Shown: positions 9,593 through 19,237 of the stretch, one piece after another
How the letters are laid out: each line of letters opens with the position of its first letter
How positions within the stretch are numbered: position 1 is the first letter of the stretch
Assembly: GCF_002101595.1 (NCBI RefSeq)
Contig: NZ_LQOM01000033.1
Coordinates: 1 to 64,000 of the forward strand
Source: Mycobacterium celatum
GTDB lineage: Bacteria; Actinomycetota; Actinomycetes; Mycobacteriales; Mycobacteriaceae
Length of the DNA stretch: 64,000 nucleotides
Direction of reading: 5' to 3'
Translations under genes and position numbers: made by a program
The notes under the pieces: generated by a model
Told to the model about the DNA's origin: nothing
Databases searched by the model: none
The model's input: the letters and a program-made list of their open reading frames with translations, nothing else

Positions 9593-10687
9593 CTAGCCGA
9601 CGATGAACTGCTCGAGTTGGGCGCGGGCGATGTCGTCGGGCAACTGCTTCGGCGGGCTCTTCATCAGATACGCCGACGCCGCCACCACGGGGCCGCCGAT
9701 GCCGCGGTCCTTGGCGATCTTGGCGGCCCGGATCGCGTCGATGATCACGCCCGCCGAGTTCGGCGAGTCCCACACCTCGAGCTTGTACTCCAGGTTCAGC
9801 GGCACGTCGCCGAAGGCCCGACCCTCGAGCCGCACGTAGGCCCACTTGCGGTCGTCGAGCCAGCCGACGTGGTCGGACGGGCCGATGTGCACGTCTTTGG
9901 TCTTGAACTCGCGCTGCACGTTGGAGGTGACGGCCTGGGTTTTGGAGATCTTCTTCGACTCCAGCCGCTCACGCTCGAGCATGTTGAGGAAGTCCATGTT
10001 GCCGCCGACGTTCAGCTGCATGGTGCGGTCCAGTTGCACGCCGCGGTCCTCGAACAGCTTGGCCATCACCCGGTGGGTGATCGTCGCGCCGACCTGGCTC
10101 TTGATGTCGTCGCCGACGATCGGCACCCCGGCGTCGGTGAACTTGCGGGCCCACACCGGCTCCGAGGCGATGAACACCGGCAGCGCGTTGACGAATGCCA
10201 CACCGGCGTCGATGCAGCACTGCGCGTAGAACTTGTCGGCCTCTTCCGAACCCACCGGCAGGTAGGACACCAGCACGTCGACCTCGGCGTCCCGCAGCAC
10301 TTTGACCACGTCGACGGCCTCGACGTCGGAGACCTCGATGGTGTCGGCGTAGTACTTGCCGATGCCGTCCAGCGTCGGGCCGCGCTGCACCACCACGTTG
10401 GTGGGCGGCACGTCGGCGATCTTGATGGTGTTGTTCTCGGACGCGAAGATCGCCTCGGACAGGTCGAAGCCGACCTTCTTGGCGTCCACGTCGAACGCGG
10501 CGACGAACTTGACGTCGCGGACGTGGTACGGCCCGAACCGCACATGCATCAAGCCGGGCACCGACGCCGTCTCGTCGGCGTTCTGGTAGTACTCGACGCC
10601 CTGAACCAGCGAGGACGCGCAGTTGCCGACGCCGACAATGGCGACCCGGATTTCCGTCGACGCCTCTGCCGCGGTTTGCTCAGTCAT
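9593..10687 (-). CDS. ino1: Inositol-3-phosphate synthase
   Basis: This 364-aa enzyme converts glucose 6-phosphate to 1L-myo-inositol 1-phosphate with NAD+. It supplies inositol for phosphatidylinositol, PIMs and mycothiol. The sequence is close to what I remember of M. tuberculosis Ino1 (Rv0046c). It includes [20 protein letters not shown] (NAD fold), [30 protein letters not shown] and [12 protein letters not shown]. The gene lies 49 bp downstream of the PadR gene on the same strand. In mycobacteria ino1 is transcriptionally controlled in response to inositol; I did not identify the operator here. Confidence 0.97.
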   Translation of the reverse strand: MTEQTAAEASTEIRVAIVGVGNCASSLVQGVEYYQNADETASVPGLMHVRFGPYHVRDVKFVAAFDVDAKKVGFDLSEAIFASENNTIKIADVPPTNVVVQRGPTLDGIGKYYADTIEVSDVEAVDVVKVLRDAEVDVLVSYLPVGSEEADKFYAQCCIDAGVAFVNALPVFIASEPVWARKFTDAGVPIVGDDIKSQVGATITHRVMAKLFEDRGVQLDRTMQLNVGGNMDFLNMLERERLESKKISKTQAVTSNVQREFKTKDVHIGPSDHVGWLDDRKWAYVRLEGRAFGDVPLNLEYKLEVWDSPNSAGVIIDAIRAAKIAKDRGIGGPVVAASAYLMKSPPKQLPDDIARAQLEQFIVG

Positions 10688-10736
10688 TAGGGCGTTCTCC
10701 TTACCTCTACCTGTGTCGTGCGTTGCTTGGATTGGA

Positions 10737-11279
10737 TTAGGACTGCTCGGCGCGGCGTTGCGCCACGCGTTCGGCTGTGATCAGCTCGTTCAGCCACTTG
10801 ACTTCCCGTTCGCTCGATTCCAGCCCTAATTGATGCAGCTGGCGGGTATAGCGATCGAGCGAGTTGCTGGCCCGCGCCACTGCTTCACGCAGGCCCTCGC
10901 GGCGTTCCTCGACCTGGCGACGGCGGCCCTCCAGGATGCGCATCCGCGCCTCGGCCGGAGTGCGGTTGAAGAACGCCAGGTGCACTCCGAAGCCGTCATC
11001 GGTGTAGTTCTGCGGGCCGGTGTCGGCGACCAGCTCGGAAAAGCGCTGGCGGCCGGCCTCGGTCAACTGGTACACCCGCCGGGCCCGGCGCACCGGGGTC
11101 CCGGCCGGGGCGGCGTCCTCGGCGATCAGCCCGTCGGCCTGCATCCGGCGCAACGCCGGGTACAGCGAGCCGTACGAAAACGCCCTGAACGCTCCGAGCA
11201 GGCCGGTCAAACGTTTGCGCAGTTCGTAACCATGCATGGGCGACTCGAGCAGGAGTCCGAGGATGGCAAGCTCCAGCAA
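10737..11279 (-). CDS. PadR-family transcriptional regulator
   Basis: This 180-aa regulator matches Rv0047c by position. The N-terminal PadR winged helix is clear ([21 protein letters not shown], then [19 protein letters not shown]). A C-terminal helical dimerisation region of the Vir_act_alpha_C type follows (about residues 100-175). It is encoded immediately upstream of ino1 on the same strand. A strong ribosome-binding site (GGAGGTGACTCG) lies just before the ATG at 11279. A dyad that could be its own operator lies at 11334-11346. Confidence 0.92.
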   Translation of the reverse strand: MLELAILGLLLESPMHGYELRKRLTGLLGAFRAFSYGSLYPALRRMQADGLIAEDAAPAGTPVRRARRVYQLTEAGRQRFSELVADTGPQNYTDDGFGVHLAFFNRTPAEARMRILEGRRRQVEERREGLREAVARASNSLDRYTRQLHQLGLESSEREVKWLNELITAERVAQRRAEQS

Positions 11280-11333
11280 CGAGTCACCTCCTTTGCTCGC
11301 ACCGTTAGGACATATCGACGCCTCGCGACATAG

Positions 11334-11346
11334 TATCGCCCCGATA
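11334..11346. promoter_or_regulatory. Operator-like dyad upstream of the PadR gene
   Basis: TATCG-CCC-CGATA is a perfect 5-bp inverted repeat about 55 bp upstream of the PadR start. It lies in a locally AT-rich stretch with a further ATATCG at 11322-11327. PadR regulators are commonly autoregulated, so this is a candidate operator. The assignment is inference only. Confidence 0.35.
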
Positions 11347-11387
11347 TATTTAGCACCACACCCGGTATTCGCCCGCCGTTCAGGCGC

Positions 11388-12224
11388 TCAGGAGGGATAG
11401 TTCACCCGGTTGACGGTTCCGTCGCCGGCGAACTGGATGTAGCCGCTGCCGTAGTCGCTGGAGACATACACCGACAGCGACACCGTCTCGGGCGCGGTCG
11501 GGTCGCGCGACGGCTCCACGATCAGATACGTGGTCTTGACGTCGGAGGCCTTGATGCCCAGCGTTTCGGGCGCCCCACGCAGAATGCCGACCGTCGCCTT
11601 CGGGTCGAACTGCCCCAAGTCGACCAGGACGGCGTCGCTGCTCTTGGACGAGCTGTTCGGATCGCCCCACCCGCCGCGATAGGTGTAGCTCAGAACCCGG
11701 CGATCTTCCTTGGGGTCGGCGCGATCCATTACCGCGTAGTCGGGGTAGATGACCAGCCGATAGCCCTTGGTGTCGCCGAATTTCTTGCGAGCCTGCTCCA
11801 GCAGGCCAGTCAGGCCGCCCAGCGACTGCAGTTGGCGCGGCGGGGTCAGCACCACCGGCGCGACGCCGTCCGGCTTGGCCCCGGGATCGGAGGTGAAACT
11901 CAGCGGCGAGCTGGTGTTGCCGTAGAGCCCCCAGCCGATGCCGACACCGAGCAGCACCGCCACCACGAGGGCGGCCGCCGCGATGCCGGCGCCGCCGAAC
12001 TTCGGCTGGGCCGATTTCAGCGACGGCAGCAGCACCGGCGCGCTGGCGGTCTGCAGATCGGCGACCAGCGCGTGCAAATCGCCGAGAGTGACGGCGCTGG
12101 TGGCCGCGCTGACCCGTTCGCGGTGCTCCTCCATCGACAGCTGGCCCTCGTCGAGGGCCCCGTCGAGAATGCGGCAGGTGTCCTGCCGGTCGCTGTCCTT
12201 GGCCCGGGTCGCCGTCGTCGCCAC
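11388..12224 (-). CDS. DUF1707-containing membrane protein (Rv0048c-like)
   Basis: This 278-aa protein starts with a DUF1707-type segment (residues about 8-62: SDRQDTCRILDGALDEGQLSMEEHRERV...TLGDLHALVADL). One transmembrane helix follows (about 75-100, GIAAAALVVAVLLGVGIGW), then an extracytoplasmic C-terminal domain of about 170 residues. The order fits Rv0048c, a possible membrane protein. The function is unknown. The single-span topology with a small cytosolic DUF1707 module suggests a signalling or envelope-associated role, but nothing shows a specific activity. Confidence 0.85.
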   Translation of the reverse strand: MATTATRAKDSDRQDTCRILDGALDEGQLSMEEHRERVSAATSAVTLGDLHALVADLQTASAPVLLPSLKSAQPKFGGAGIAAAALVVAVLLGVGIGWGLYGNTSSPLSFTSDPGAKPDGVAPVVLTPPRQLQSLGGLTGLLEQARKKFGDTKGYRLVIYPDYAVMDRADPKEDRRVLSYTYRGGWGDPNSSSKSSDAVLVDLGQFDPKATVGILRGAPETLGIKASDVKTTYLIVEPSRDPTAPETVSLSVYVSSDYGSGYIQFAGDGTVNRVNYPS

Positions 12225-12332
12225 GGCGATGATCGTAGAAGCCCATGCTGGCGGTGATCGCGGAACCGCAGTTCTAATCAGGCTGGGCCGAAGCCTTTTC
12301 GCGGCGCCGGCCGTCGGGCATAACTGAATAGC

Positions 12333-13514
12333 GTGTCAATACATCTGCATTGGTTTCTTACTACCTACGGAGACTCCCGCAACCTGATCGCCGGCGGGCA
12401 TGGCAGCACCATGCGCGGCGACCGGCCGGCCGATTTGCGGTACCTGATCCAGCTCGCGCAGGCCGCCGAGATCAACGGCTTCGAGGCCGTCCTCACGCCG
12501 ACCGGTCAATGGTGCGAAGACGCCTGGCTGTCCACGGCGATGCTGCTCGACGCCACCCAATCGCTGAAATTCCTGGTTGCGCTGCGGCCCGGGCTCATCA
12601 GCCCGACGCTGGCCGCGCAGATGGCCGCCACCTTTCAGTGGCAATCGCAGGGGCGGTTGCTGCTCAACGTGGTCACCGGCGGCGAGAGCATCGAGCAGCG
12701 GGCGTTCGGCGACTTCCTGACAAAGGAGGCCCGATACGAGCGGTGTGCGGAGTTTCTCGACATCGTTCGCCGGCTGTGGACCTCGGAGGACCCCGTGACT
12801 TTCACCGGGGAGCATCTGCGGGTCGAGCAGGCGTCGCTGGCGCGACGTCCCGAGCCGTTGCCGGCCGTCTTCTTCGGCGGCTCGTCGGCGGAGGCGGGCC
12901 GGGTCGCGGCCAGATTCGCCGACACCTACCTGACCTGGGGTGAGCCGCCCGAGCAGGTCAGCGACAAGTTGGACCGGATCCGTGGCTTGGCGTCGGCGCA
13001 AGGGCGCGTCCTCGGCTACGGAATCCGGCTGCACGTCATCTCCCGCGACACGAGCGAACAGGCTTGGGCGGAGGCAAATCGGCTGCTGTCGGGGTTGGAC
13101 CCGCACACCGTGGCGGCCGCGCAGCGCTCGCTGGCCCGCTCGGAGTCCGAGGGCCAGCAGCGAATGCGCCAATTACACGGTGGCGGCGGCGATTTCACCG
13201 CAGGCGCCGACGCCCGCAGTCTGGAGATCTATCCCAACCTGTGGTCCGGGGTGGGGTTGGTTCGCGGTGGCGCGGGCACCGCATTGGTCGGTTCGCACCA
13301 GGAGGTCGCCGACCGCATCGCCGAATACGCGGCGCTGGGCCTACAGCACTTCATCTTGTCCGGTTATCCGCATCTCGAGGAGGCGTACACGTTCGGCGAG
13401 GGCGTGCGGCCGCTCCTGGCGCAGCGCGGATTGCTGGAGGACAACGCGGCGACGCCCACGGAACCGGTCCGGTCGGCATTCCTCAGCGGGCTCGGAGACG
13501 TCAGCGCGTCCTAA
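12333..13514 (+). CDS. SsuD-like FMNH2-dependent alkanesulfonate monooxygenase family protein
   Basis: This 393-aa member of the luciferase-like superfamily has the SsuD pattern. The N-terminal strand HLHWFLTTYGDSR is followed by HGSTMRGDRPADLRYLIQLAQAAEINGFEAVLTP, then LLLNVVTGG and the C-terminal AYTFGEGVRPLL. SsuD enzymes release sulfite from alkanesulfonates using FMNH2 and O2, allowing sulfur scavenging. No FMN reductase or sulfonate ABC transporter is adjacent, so the sulfonate role is from family resemblance only. Translation starts at the GTG at 12333. I do not recall this gene at this position in M. tuberculosis. Confidence 0.85.
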   Translation: MSIHLHWFLTTYGDSRNLIAGGHGSTMRGDRPADLRYLIQLAQAAEINGFEAVLTPTGQWCEDAWLSTAMLLDATQSLKFLVALRPGLISPTLAAQMAATFQWQSQGRLLLNVVTGGESIEQRAFGDFLTKEARYERCAEFLDIVRRLWTSEDPVTFTGEHLRVEQASLARRPEPLPAVFFGGSSAEAGRVAARFADTYLTWGEPPEQVSDKLDRIRGLASAQGRVLGYGIRLHVISRDTSEQAWAEANRLLSGLDPHTVAAAQRSLARSESEGQQRMRQLHGGGGDFTAGADARSLEIYPNLWSGVGLVRGGAGTALVGSHQEVADRIAEYAALGLQHFILSGYPHLEEAYTFGEGVRPLLAQRGLLEDNAATPTEPVRSAFLSGLGDVSAS

Positions 13515-13564
13515 CCCACCGGGCAAGCTCTCGGCAACGGCGATCCGCACGTACTCTGGTCAAC

Positions 13565-13999
13565 GTGCGACTGCAGCGACAGGTAGTGGATTACGCGCTT
13601 CGGCGCCGCTCACTGCTGGCCGAGGTCTACTCGGGCCGGACCGGGGTGTCCGAAGTCTGTGACGCCAACCCCTACCTGCTGCGCGCCGCGAAATTCCACG
13701 GCAAGCCCAGCCCGGTGATGTGCCCGATCTGCCGCAAAGAACAGCTCACGCTGGTGTCCTGGGTGTTCGGCGACCACCTGGGCGCCGTATCGGGATCGGC
13801 GCGCACCGCCGAGGAACTGGTCGTATTGGCATCCCGTTACGAGGAGTTCTCGGTACACGTGGTGGAGGTATGCCGCACCTGCAGCTGGAATCACCTGGTG
13901 AAGTCGTATGTGCTCGGCGCGGCCCGCCCGGCCCGCCCGCCACGAGGCACACGAAGCACGCGGACGGCGCGCAACGGCGCCCGCACGGCCAGTGAATAA
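13565..13999 (+). CDS. DUF5318 zinc-ribbon-like conserved protein (Rv0049-like)
   Basis: This 144-aa cytosolic protein is nearly identical in pattern to my memory of Rv0049 (RLQRQVVDYALRRRSLLAEVYSG, KSYVLGAARPARPPRG). Two CxxC pairs, CPIC near residue 58 and CRTC near 104, suggest a zinc site. The open frame begins upstream inside the SsuD-like gene, but the GTG at 13565 matches the family start. Its last codons overlap the ponA1 start (13992), so the two are translationally coupled. Its function is unknown; conserved pairing with ponA1 suggests an envelope-growth link. Confidence 0.88.
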   Translation: MRLQRQVVDYALRRRSLLAEVYSGRTGVSEVCDANPYLLRAAKFHGKPSPVMCPICRKEQLTLVSWVFGDHLGAVSGSARTAEELVVLASRYEEFSVHVVEVCRTCSWNHLVKSYVLGAARPARPPRGTRSTRTARNGARTASE

Positions 14000-16553
14000 C
14001 GAAGGGCCAGAAGACCGTTCGGCCAGTGACGTCCCGAGCGGGTCACGGGCCGACGGCGAGTCGACACACCCGTCAGGCGGCGACAACGGTGCCGGGCCCC
14101 GCCGCGCATCCGGTCCGCCGCGGCACCGGCGTCCGGTCCCGCCCGACGACCGGTTGACCACGGTCTTGCCGCCGGTCGTCGACGAGCGACGGCTACGCGA
14201 TCCGGTCGAACAGGTCAAGGCTGCACTGGACGGAACTCCACCGCCACCCCCACCGCCGCGGCGTTCCCGCCGCGATCCGGTCGAGCAGGTCAAGGCCGCA
14301 CTGGACGGCACGCCGCCGCCCAGGCGTCCGGACCGTGAACTGAGGATGGGCGGACGACCGCCGGGCGGAGGCCCGCCCGGTCCGCCGCCGGGCACCCATG
14401 GCCAACCGAACTGGGATTGGCTGCGGCAACTGGACTGGACGTGGCTGCGCCGGATCAACTGGTTGTGGGTGCGCCGCGGCCTCTACGTGGCGGCGGTGGT
14501 GCTGCTGCTGCTGCCGATCGTCACGTTCGCGATGGCCTACTTCATTGTCGACGTGCCCAAGCCGGGCGACATCCGCACCAACCAGGTGTCGACCATCCTG
14601 GCCAGCGACGGCACCGAACTGGCGAAAATCGTTCCGCCCGAAGGCAACCGGGTCGACGTGAACATCAACCAGGTGCCGGTGCACGTGCGCCAGGCCGTGC
14701 TGGCCGCCGAAGACCGCAACTTCTATTCGAATCCGGGTTTCTCGCTGACCGGCTTCGCGCGGGCGGTGAAGAACAACATCTTCGGCGGCGACACGCAGGG
14801 CGGGTCCACGATCACCCAGCAATACGTCAAGAACGCACTGGTGGGCTCGCAGCGCGCCGGGGTGGGCGGCCTGATCCGCAAGGCCAAAGAACTCGTCGTC
14901 GCCACCAAGATGTCGGGTCAGTGGTCCAAAGACGATGTGTTGCAGGCGTATTTGAACATCATCTACTTCGGCCGCGGCGCCTACGGGATTTCCGCGGCGG
15001 CCAAGGCATACTTCGACAAACCCGTCGAGCAGCTCACCGTCGCGGAAGGCGCGCTGCTGGCCGCGTTGATCCAGCGGCCGTCGACGCTGGACCCCGCCGT
15101 CGACCTCAAAGGTGCCACCGAACGGTGGAACTGGGTGCTCGACGGCATGGTGGAGATCAACGCCCTGGCACCGAAGGACCGTGCCGCACAGGTATTTCCA
15201 CCGACCGTGCCGCCGGATGAGGCCCGCGCACAGAATCAGACCACCGGGCCCAACGGTTTGATCGAGCGTCAGGTGACCAAGGAACTGCTGGACCTGTTCA
15301 ACATCGACGAGCAGACCCTCAACACCCAGGGCCTGCAGGTCACCACCACGATCGATATGCAGGCCCAGCGGGCCGCCGAGAAGGCCGTGTCGACGTATAT
15401 GGATGGACAGGATCCCGACATGCGGGCGGCGGTGGTGTCCATCGATCCGCACAACGGCGACGTGAAGGCCTACTATGGCGGCTCGGACGCCAACGGTTTC
15501 GACTTCGCGCAGGCCGGGCTGCAGACCGGGTCGTCGTTCAAAGTGTTCGCGTTGGTCGCCGCGCTCGAGCAAGGCATCGGGCTGGGCTATCAGGTGGACA
15601 GCTCGCCGCTGACCGTCAACGGCATCAAGATCAGCAATGTCGAGGGCGAAAGCTGCGGAACCTGCAACATCGCCGAGGCGCTCAAGCGTTCGCTGAACAC
15701 CTCCTATTACCGGCTGATGCTCAAGCTGAAAAACGGCCCCGAGGATGTGGCCGAGGCCGCGCACAAAGCTGGCATTGCCACCAGCTTCCCGGGCGTGCCG
15801 CACACCCTGTCAGAGGACGGCCAAGGCGGGCCGCCCAACAACGGAATCGTGTTGGGCCAGTACCAGACTCGCGTGATCGACATGGCTTCCGCGTATGCCA
15901 CGCTGGCCGCCTCCGGCGTCTACCACACGCCGCATTTCGTGGAGAAGGTGGTCAACTCCGAGGGCCGGGTGCTATTCGACGCGGCCACCCAGGACAACTC
16001 CGGTGAGCAGCGCATCGACAAGGCCGTCGCCGACAACGTCACCTCGGCGATGCAGCCGATCGCCGGCTATTCGCGCGGCCACAACCTGGCCGGCGGGCGG
16101 CCGTCGGCGGCCAAGACCGGCACCACGCAACTCGGCGATACGGACGCCAACAAGGACGCCTGGATGGTCGGGTACACGCCGTCGCTGTCGACGGCGGTGT
16201 GGGTCGGCACCGTGCAGGGCGACCAGCCGCTGGTGAACAAGTGGGGTGGCCCGGTGTATGGCTCGGGCCTGCCGTCCGACATCTGGAAGGCGACCATGGA
16301 CGGCGCCCTCAAGGGCACCAACAACGAATCGTTCCCGAAGCCCACCGAGATCGGCGGATACGCCGGTGTGCCGGCCGCGCCGCCACCGCCTCCGCCGCCG
16401 CCGCAGGTGACGGTCATCCAGCCCACAATTGAAGTGGCGCCGGGCATTACGATCCCGGTCGGGCCGCCGACCACGGTGCCCGTGGCGCCGGGACCGCCAC
16501 CGTCGCCGCCGGGCGCGCCCGAGGGTCCCGCAGCGCCGCCACCGCCGCCATGA
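13992..16553 (+). CDS. ponA1: Bifunctional class A penicillin-binding protein PonA1
   Basis: This 853-aa bifunctional peptidoglycan synthase polymerises glycan strands (GT51) and cross-links peptides (transpeptidase). It has a long cytosolic Pro/Arg-rich tail (1-160) and one transmembrane helix (about 163-185). The GT51 domain contains AAEDRNFYSNPG, with the catalytic Glu near 240. The transpeptidase domain has S514-SFK517, S567-L-N569 and K708-TG. A Pro-rich C-terminal tail follows. The tail carries a near-exact duplication of RDPVEQVKAALDGTPPP at residues 69-85 and 94-110. The GTG at 13992 overlaps the DUF5318 gene end. The stop overlaps the next gene by 4 bp (ATGA at 16550). Confidence 0.95.
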   Translation: MNNEGPEDRSASDVPSGSRADGESTHPSGGDNGAGPRRASGPPRHRRPVPPDDRLTTVLPPVVDERRLRDPVEQVKAALDGTPPPPPPPRRSRRDPVEQVKAALDGTPPPRRPDRELRMGGRPPGGGPPGPPPGTHGQPNWDWLRQLDWTWLRRINWLWVRRGLYVAAVVLLLLPIVTFAMAYFIVDVPKPGDIRTNQVSTILASDGTELAKIVPPEGNRVDVNINQVPVHVRQAVLAAEDRNFYSNPGFSLTGFARAVKNNIFGGDTQGGSTITQQYVKNALVGSQRAGVGGLIRKAKELVVATKMSGQWSKDDVLQAYLNIIYFGRGAYGISAAAKAYFDKPVEQLTVAEGALLAALIQRPSTLDPAVDLKGATERWNWVLDGMVEINALAPKDRAAQVFPPTVPPDEARAQNQTTGPNGLIERQVTKELLDLFNIDEQTLNTQGLQVTTTIDMQAQRAAEKAVSTYMDGQDPDMRAAVVSIDPHNGDVKAYYGGSDANGFDFAQAGLQTGSSFKVFALVAALEQGIGLGYQVDSSPLTVNGIKISNVEGESCGTCNIAEALKRSLNTSYYRLMLKLKNGPEDVAEAAHKAGIATSFPGVPHTLSEDGQGGPPNNGIVLGQYQTRVIDMASAYATLAASGVYHTPHFVEKVVNSEGRVLFDAATQDNSGEQRIDKAVADNVTSAMQPIAGYSRGHNLAGGRPSAAKTGTTQLGDTDANKDAWMVGYTPSLSTAVWVGTVQGDQPLVNKWGGPVYGSGLPSDIWKATMDGALKGTNNESFPKPTEIGGYAGVPAAPPPPPPPPQVTVIQPTIEVAPGITIPVGPPTTVPVAPGPPPSPPGAPEGPAAPPPPP

Positions 16554-18178
16554 CGGGTGACACCGTTTCGCCGCGGCAGTTGGCTGCTGACCGGCGCTCC
16601 GCTGACGATCGCGATTGTCCCAGCCGCACAGACTTTTTGGGCTCGGCGATGTCGGGCGTCATCGGCGGTCCGGTGGGCCGGCACGCGCTGATCGGCCGGG
16701 CCCGGTTCTGGACGCCGTTGCGGGTGATGTTCGCGATCGCGCTGGTGTTCCTGGCGTTGGGCTGGTCGACGAAGGCGCCCTGCCTGGTGAGCACCGGGAC
16801 GGGTCCTGGTGACCAACGGGTGGCCAATTGGGCGAATCAGCGCGCCTACTACGAGCTGTGCTACTCGGACACCGTGCCGCTCTACGGTGCAGAGTTGTTG
16901 AGCCAGGGCAAGTTTCCGTACAAGTCCAGCTGGGTCGAAACCGATGCCAGCGGCAAACCGCAGATCCGTTACGACGGCCAGACGGCGGTGCGCTACATGG
17001 AGTATCCGGTGCTGACCGGGGTCTACCAGTACGTGTCGATGGCTCTGGCCAAGACCTACACCGCGTTGAGCAAGCTGATCGCCCTGCCGGTGATCGCCGA
17101 GGTGGTGGTGTTCTTCGACGTCGCCGCATTCGGTTTGGCGCTGGCCTGGCTGGCGACGGTGTGGGCCGCCGCGAGTTTGGCGGGCCGGCGGGTGTGGGAT
17201 GCGACGCTGGTGGCCGCGTCGCCGCTGCTGATCTTTCAGGCGTTCACCAATTTCGACGCGCTGGCAACGGCTTTGGCGACGGGCGGGCTGCTGGCCTGGG
17301 CGCGCCGACGGCCGGTGCTGGCCGGTGTGCTGTTCGGCTTGGGTGTGGCCGCCAAGCTGTATCCGGTGTTGTTGCTGGGCCCATTGCTGGTGCTGGGCAT
17401 CCGGACCGGCCGCTTGCGTGAGCTGGCCCGCACCGCGGCGGCGACGGCGATGACGTGGCTGCTGGTCAATCTGCCGGTGATGGTGCTGTTTCCGCGCGGC
17501 TGGTCGGAGTTCTTCCGGCTCAACACGCGCCGCGGGGATGACATGGATTCGCTGTACAACGTCGTCAAGTCGTTCACCGGTTGGCGGGGTTTCGACCCGT
17601 CGCTGGGCTTTTGGCAGCCGCCGACGGTGCTGAACACCGTGGTCACGGTGTTGTTCGTATCCTGTTGCGCCGCAATCGGTTACATCGCGCTGACCGCTCC
17701 GCAGCGGCCGCGGGTGGCGCAGCTGGCGTTCCTGGTGGTGGCGGCGTTCCTGTTGACCAACAAGGTGTGGAGCCCGCAGTTCTCGCTGTGGCTGGTGCCG
17801 CTGGCGGTGTTGGCGTTGCCGCATCGGCGGGTCCTGTTGGCGTGGATGACGCTCGACGCGCTGGTGTGGGTGCCGCGGATGTACTACCTCTACAGCACGC
17901 CCAACCGCGGGCTGCCCGAGCAGTGGTTCACCGCGGCGGTGCTGCTGCGCGACCTGGCGGTTGTGGGGTTGTGCGTGCTGGTGGTCCGCGAGATCTATCG
18001 CCCCGACGAGGACCTGGTCCGCTGGGCCGGCCGGGTGGACGACCCGACCGGTGGGGTGTTCGACGGCGCCGCCGACGCGCCGCCCGGGTGGCTGCCGGAT
18101 TGGCTACGCCCGGCAGCGCTGCGGTCCCCAGCTCCATCGCCGGAGCGCGATTTCGCAAGCTCAACTGTCGTCCGGTAA
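16550..18178 (+). CDS. GT87/DUF2029-type integral membrane glycosyltransferase (Rv0051-like)
   Basis: This is a 542-aa polytopic membrane protein. The N-terminal cytosolic stretch is followed by a transmembrane segment ending in [15 protein letters not shown]. An extracytoplasmic loop ([12 protein letters not shown]) and about eight to ten further hydrophobic helices follow. The layout and [41 protein letters not shown] resemble the polyprenyl-phosphate-mannose-dependent GT87 family of mycobacterial mannosyl/arabinosyl transferases. The gene order matches Rv0051. It is translationally coupled to ponA1 through ATGA, which fits a shared role in envelope assembly. The acceptor is unknown. Confidence 0.85.
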   Translation: MTGDTVSPRQLAADRRSADDRDCPSRTDFLGSAMSGVIGGPVGRHALIGRARFWTPLRVMFAIALVFLALGWSTKAPCLVSTGTGPGDQRVANWANQRAYYELCYSDTVPLYGAELLSQGKFPYKSSWVETDASGKPQIRYDGQTAVRYMEYPVLTGVYQYVSMALAKTYTALSKLIALPVIAEVVVFFDVAAFGLALAWLATVWAAASLAGRRVWDATLVAASPLLIFQAFTNFDALATALATGGLLAWARRRPVLAGVLFGLGVAAKLYPVLLLGPLLVLGIRTGRLRELARTAAATAMTWLLVNLPVMVLFPRGWSEFFRLNTRRGDDMDSLYNVVKSFTGWRGFDPSLGFWQPPTVLNTVVTVLFVSCCAAIGYIALTAPQRPRVAQLAFLVVAAFLLTNKVWSPQFSLWLVPLAVLALPHRRVLLAWMTLDALVWVPRMYYLYSTPNRGLPEQWFTAAVLLRDLAVVGLCVLVVREIYRPDEDLVRWAGRVDDPTGGVFDGAADAPPGWLPDWLRPAALRSPAPSPERDFASSTVVR

Positions 18179-18205
18179 CCTGATCCGGTTGCCGACGCAG
18201 GCGAC

Positions 18206-18250
18206 CCTCCTGCCGCGGAGAAGACCGTGGCCGCACACGACCATAGGAGG
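18206..18250 (+). promoter_or_regulatory. rpsF leader with hairpin and Shine-Dalgarno-complementary stretch
   Basis: The leader contains a hairpin GCCGCGG (18212-18218) / CCGTGGC (18225-18231) with an AGAAGA loop. CCTCCT at 18206-18211, just before it, is exactly complementary to the rpsF Shine-Dalgarno AGGAGG at 18245-18250. Pairing the two would hide the ribosome-binding site. S6:S18-binding leader motifs are known upstream of rpsF operons in many bacteria, so this is a plausible autoregulatory element, but I cannot confirm the protein-binding consensus. Confidence 0.35.
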
Positions 18251-18263
18251 TGATGAGGTTCCC

Positions 18264-18554
18264 ATGCGTCCATACGAAATCATGGTCATCCTTGACCCCA
18301 CCCTCGACGAGCGCACCGTAGCTCCGTCGTTGGAGGCCTTTCTCAATGTCATCCGCAAGGACGGCGGAACAGTGGAGAAGGTCGACATCTGGGGGCGGCG
18401 CCGACTGGCCTACGAAATCGCCAAGCATGCCGAGGGCATCTACGCGGTGATCGACGTCAAGGCCGCGCCCGCGACGGTGTCCGAGCTTGACCGTCAGCTC
18501 AGCCTGAACGAGTCCGTGTTGCGCACCAAGGTGATGCGCACCGACAAGCACTAG
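18264..18554 (+). CDS. rpsF: 30S ribosomal protein S6
   Basis: This 96-aa ribosomal protein S6 binds S18 on the platform of the 30S subunit. It is recognised by the start [16 protein letters not shown] and the [24 protein letters not shown] core. The ATG at 18264 follows AGGAGGTGATGAGG. Longer open frame upstream is an artefact of high GC. It is the first gene of the rpsF-ssb-rpsR-rplI operon. Its final codons (ACC GAC AAG CAC TAG) recur 56 bp downstream as a direct repeat. Confidence 0.97.
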   Translation: MRPYEIMVILDPTLDERTVAPSLEAFLNVIRKDGGTVEKVDIWGRRRLAYEIAKHAEGIYAVIDVKAAPATVSELDRQLSLNESVLRTKVMRTDKH

Positions 18555-18611
18555 TGGCGATCGCCAGCGCGGCGAACCCGGGCGCAGCGGGTCGCCACCG
18601 ACAAGCACTAG
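18539..18611 (+). repeat. 16-bp direct repeat of the rpsF 3' end
   Basis: CACCGACAAGCACTAG, which covers the last codons and stop of rpsF (18539-18554), recurs exactly at 18596-18611 in the rpsF-ssb spacer. The 41 bases between are GC-rich. It looks like a short tandem duplication that copied the end of rpsF and left a non-coding second copy. Confidence 0.6.
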
Positions 18612-18685
18612 CCTGTGGGCGAACGGCCGCGCCGCGTCGGAGCCGTTGCGTAGGCTCAGCCCAATGCCAATCCCAGGAGGAGCTA

Positions 18686-19207
18686 ATGGCTGGTGACACC
18701 ACCATCACCGTTGTCGGAAACCTGACCGCTGACCCCGAGCTGCGGTTCACCCCGTCCGGTGCTGCCGTGGCGAACTTCACCGTGGCCTCCACACCGCGCA
18801 TCTACGACCGCCAAAGCGGGGAATGGAAGGACGGCGAGGCGCTGTTCCTGCGGTGCAACATCTGGCGTGAGGCCGCCGAGAACGTGGCCGAAAGCCTGAC
18901 CCGGGGATCGCGGGTGATCGTGCAGGGCCGGCTCAAGCAGCGCTCGTTCGAAACCCGCGAGGGCGAGAAGCGCACGGTGGTCGAGGTCGAGGTCGACGAA
19001 ATCGGCCCGTCGCTGCGCTACGCCACCGCCAAGGTCAACAAGGCCAGCCGCAGCGGCGGCGGAGGCGGTGGCTTCGGCGGAGGCGGTGGCGGGGGTTCGC
19101 GGCAGCCGGCGGCGCCCGCCGCGGGCGCCACCACCGGCGACGACCCCTGGGGCAGCGCTCCGGCATCGGGCTCGTTCGGCGGCGGCGACGACGAACCACC
19201 CTTCTAG
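18686..19207 (+). CDS. ssb: Single-stranded DNA-binding protein
   Basis: This 173-aa SSB has an N-terminal OB fold (residues 1-115: [64 protein letters not shown]). A glycine-rich flexible linker and the acidic tip DDEPPF follow, through which SSB recruits replication and repair partners. The ATG at 18686 follows CCCAGGAGGAGCTA. It lies inside the ribosomal protein operon as in other mycobacteria, a conserved coupling of replication and translation genes. Confidence 0.97.
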   Translation: MAGDTTITVVGNLTADPELRFTPSGAAVANFTVASTPRIYDRQSGEWKDGEALFLRCNIWREAAENVAESLTRGSRVIVQGRLKQRSFETREGEKRTVVEVEVDEIGPSLRYATAKVNKASRSGGGGGGFGGGGGGGSRQPAAPAAGATTGDDPWGSAPASGSFGGGDDEPPF

Positions 19208-19237
19208 TACCCGAAAGACAGAACGAAAGAGACAGAC

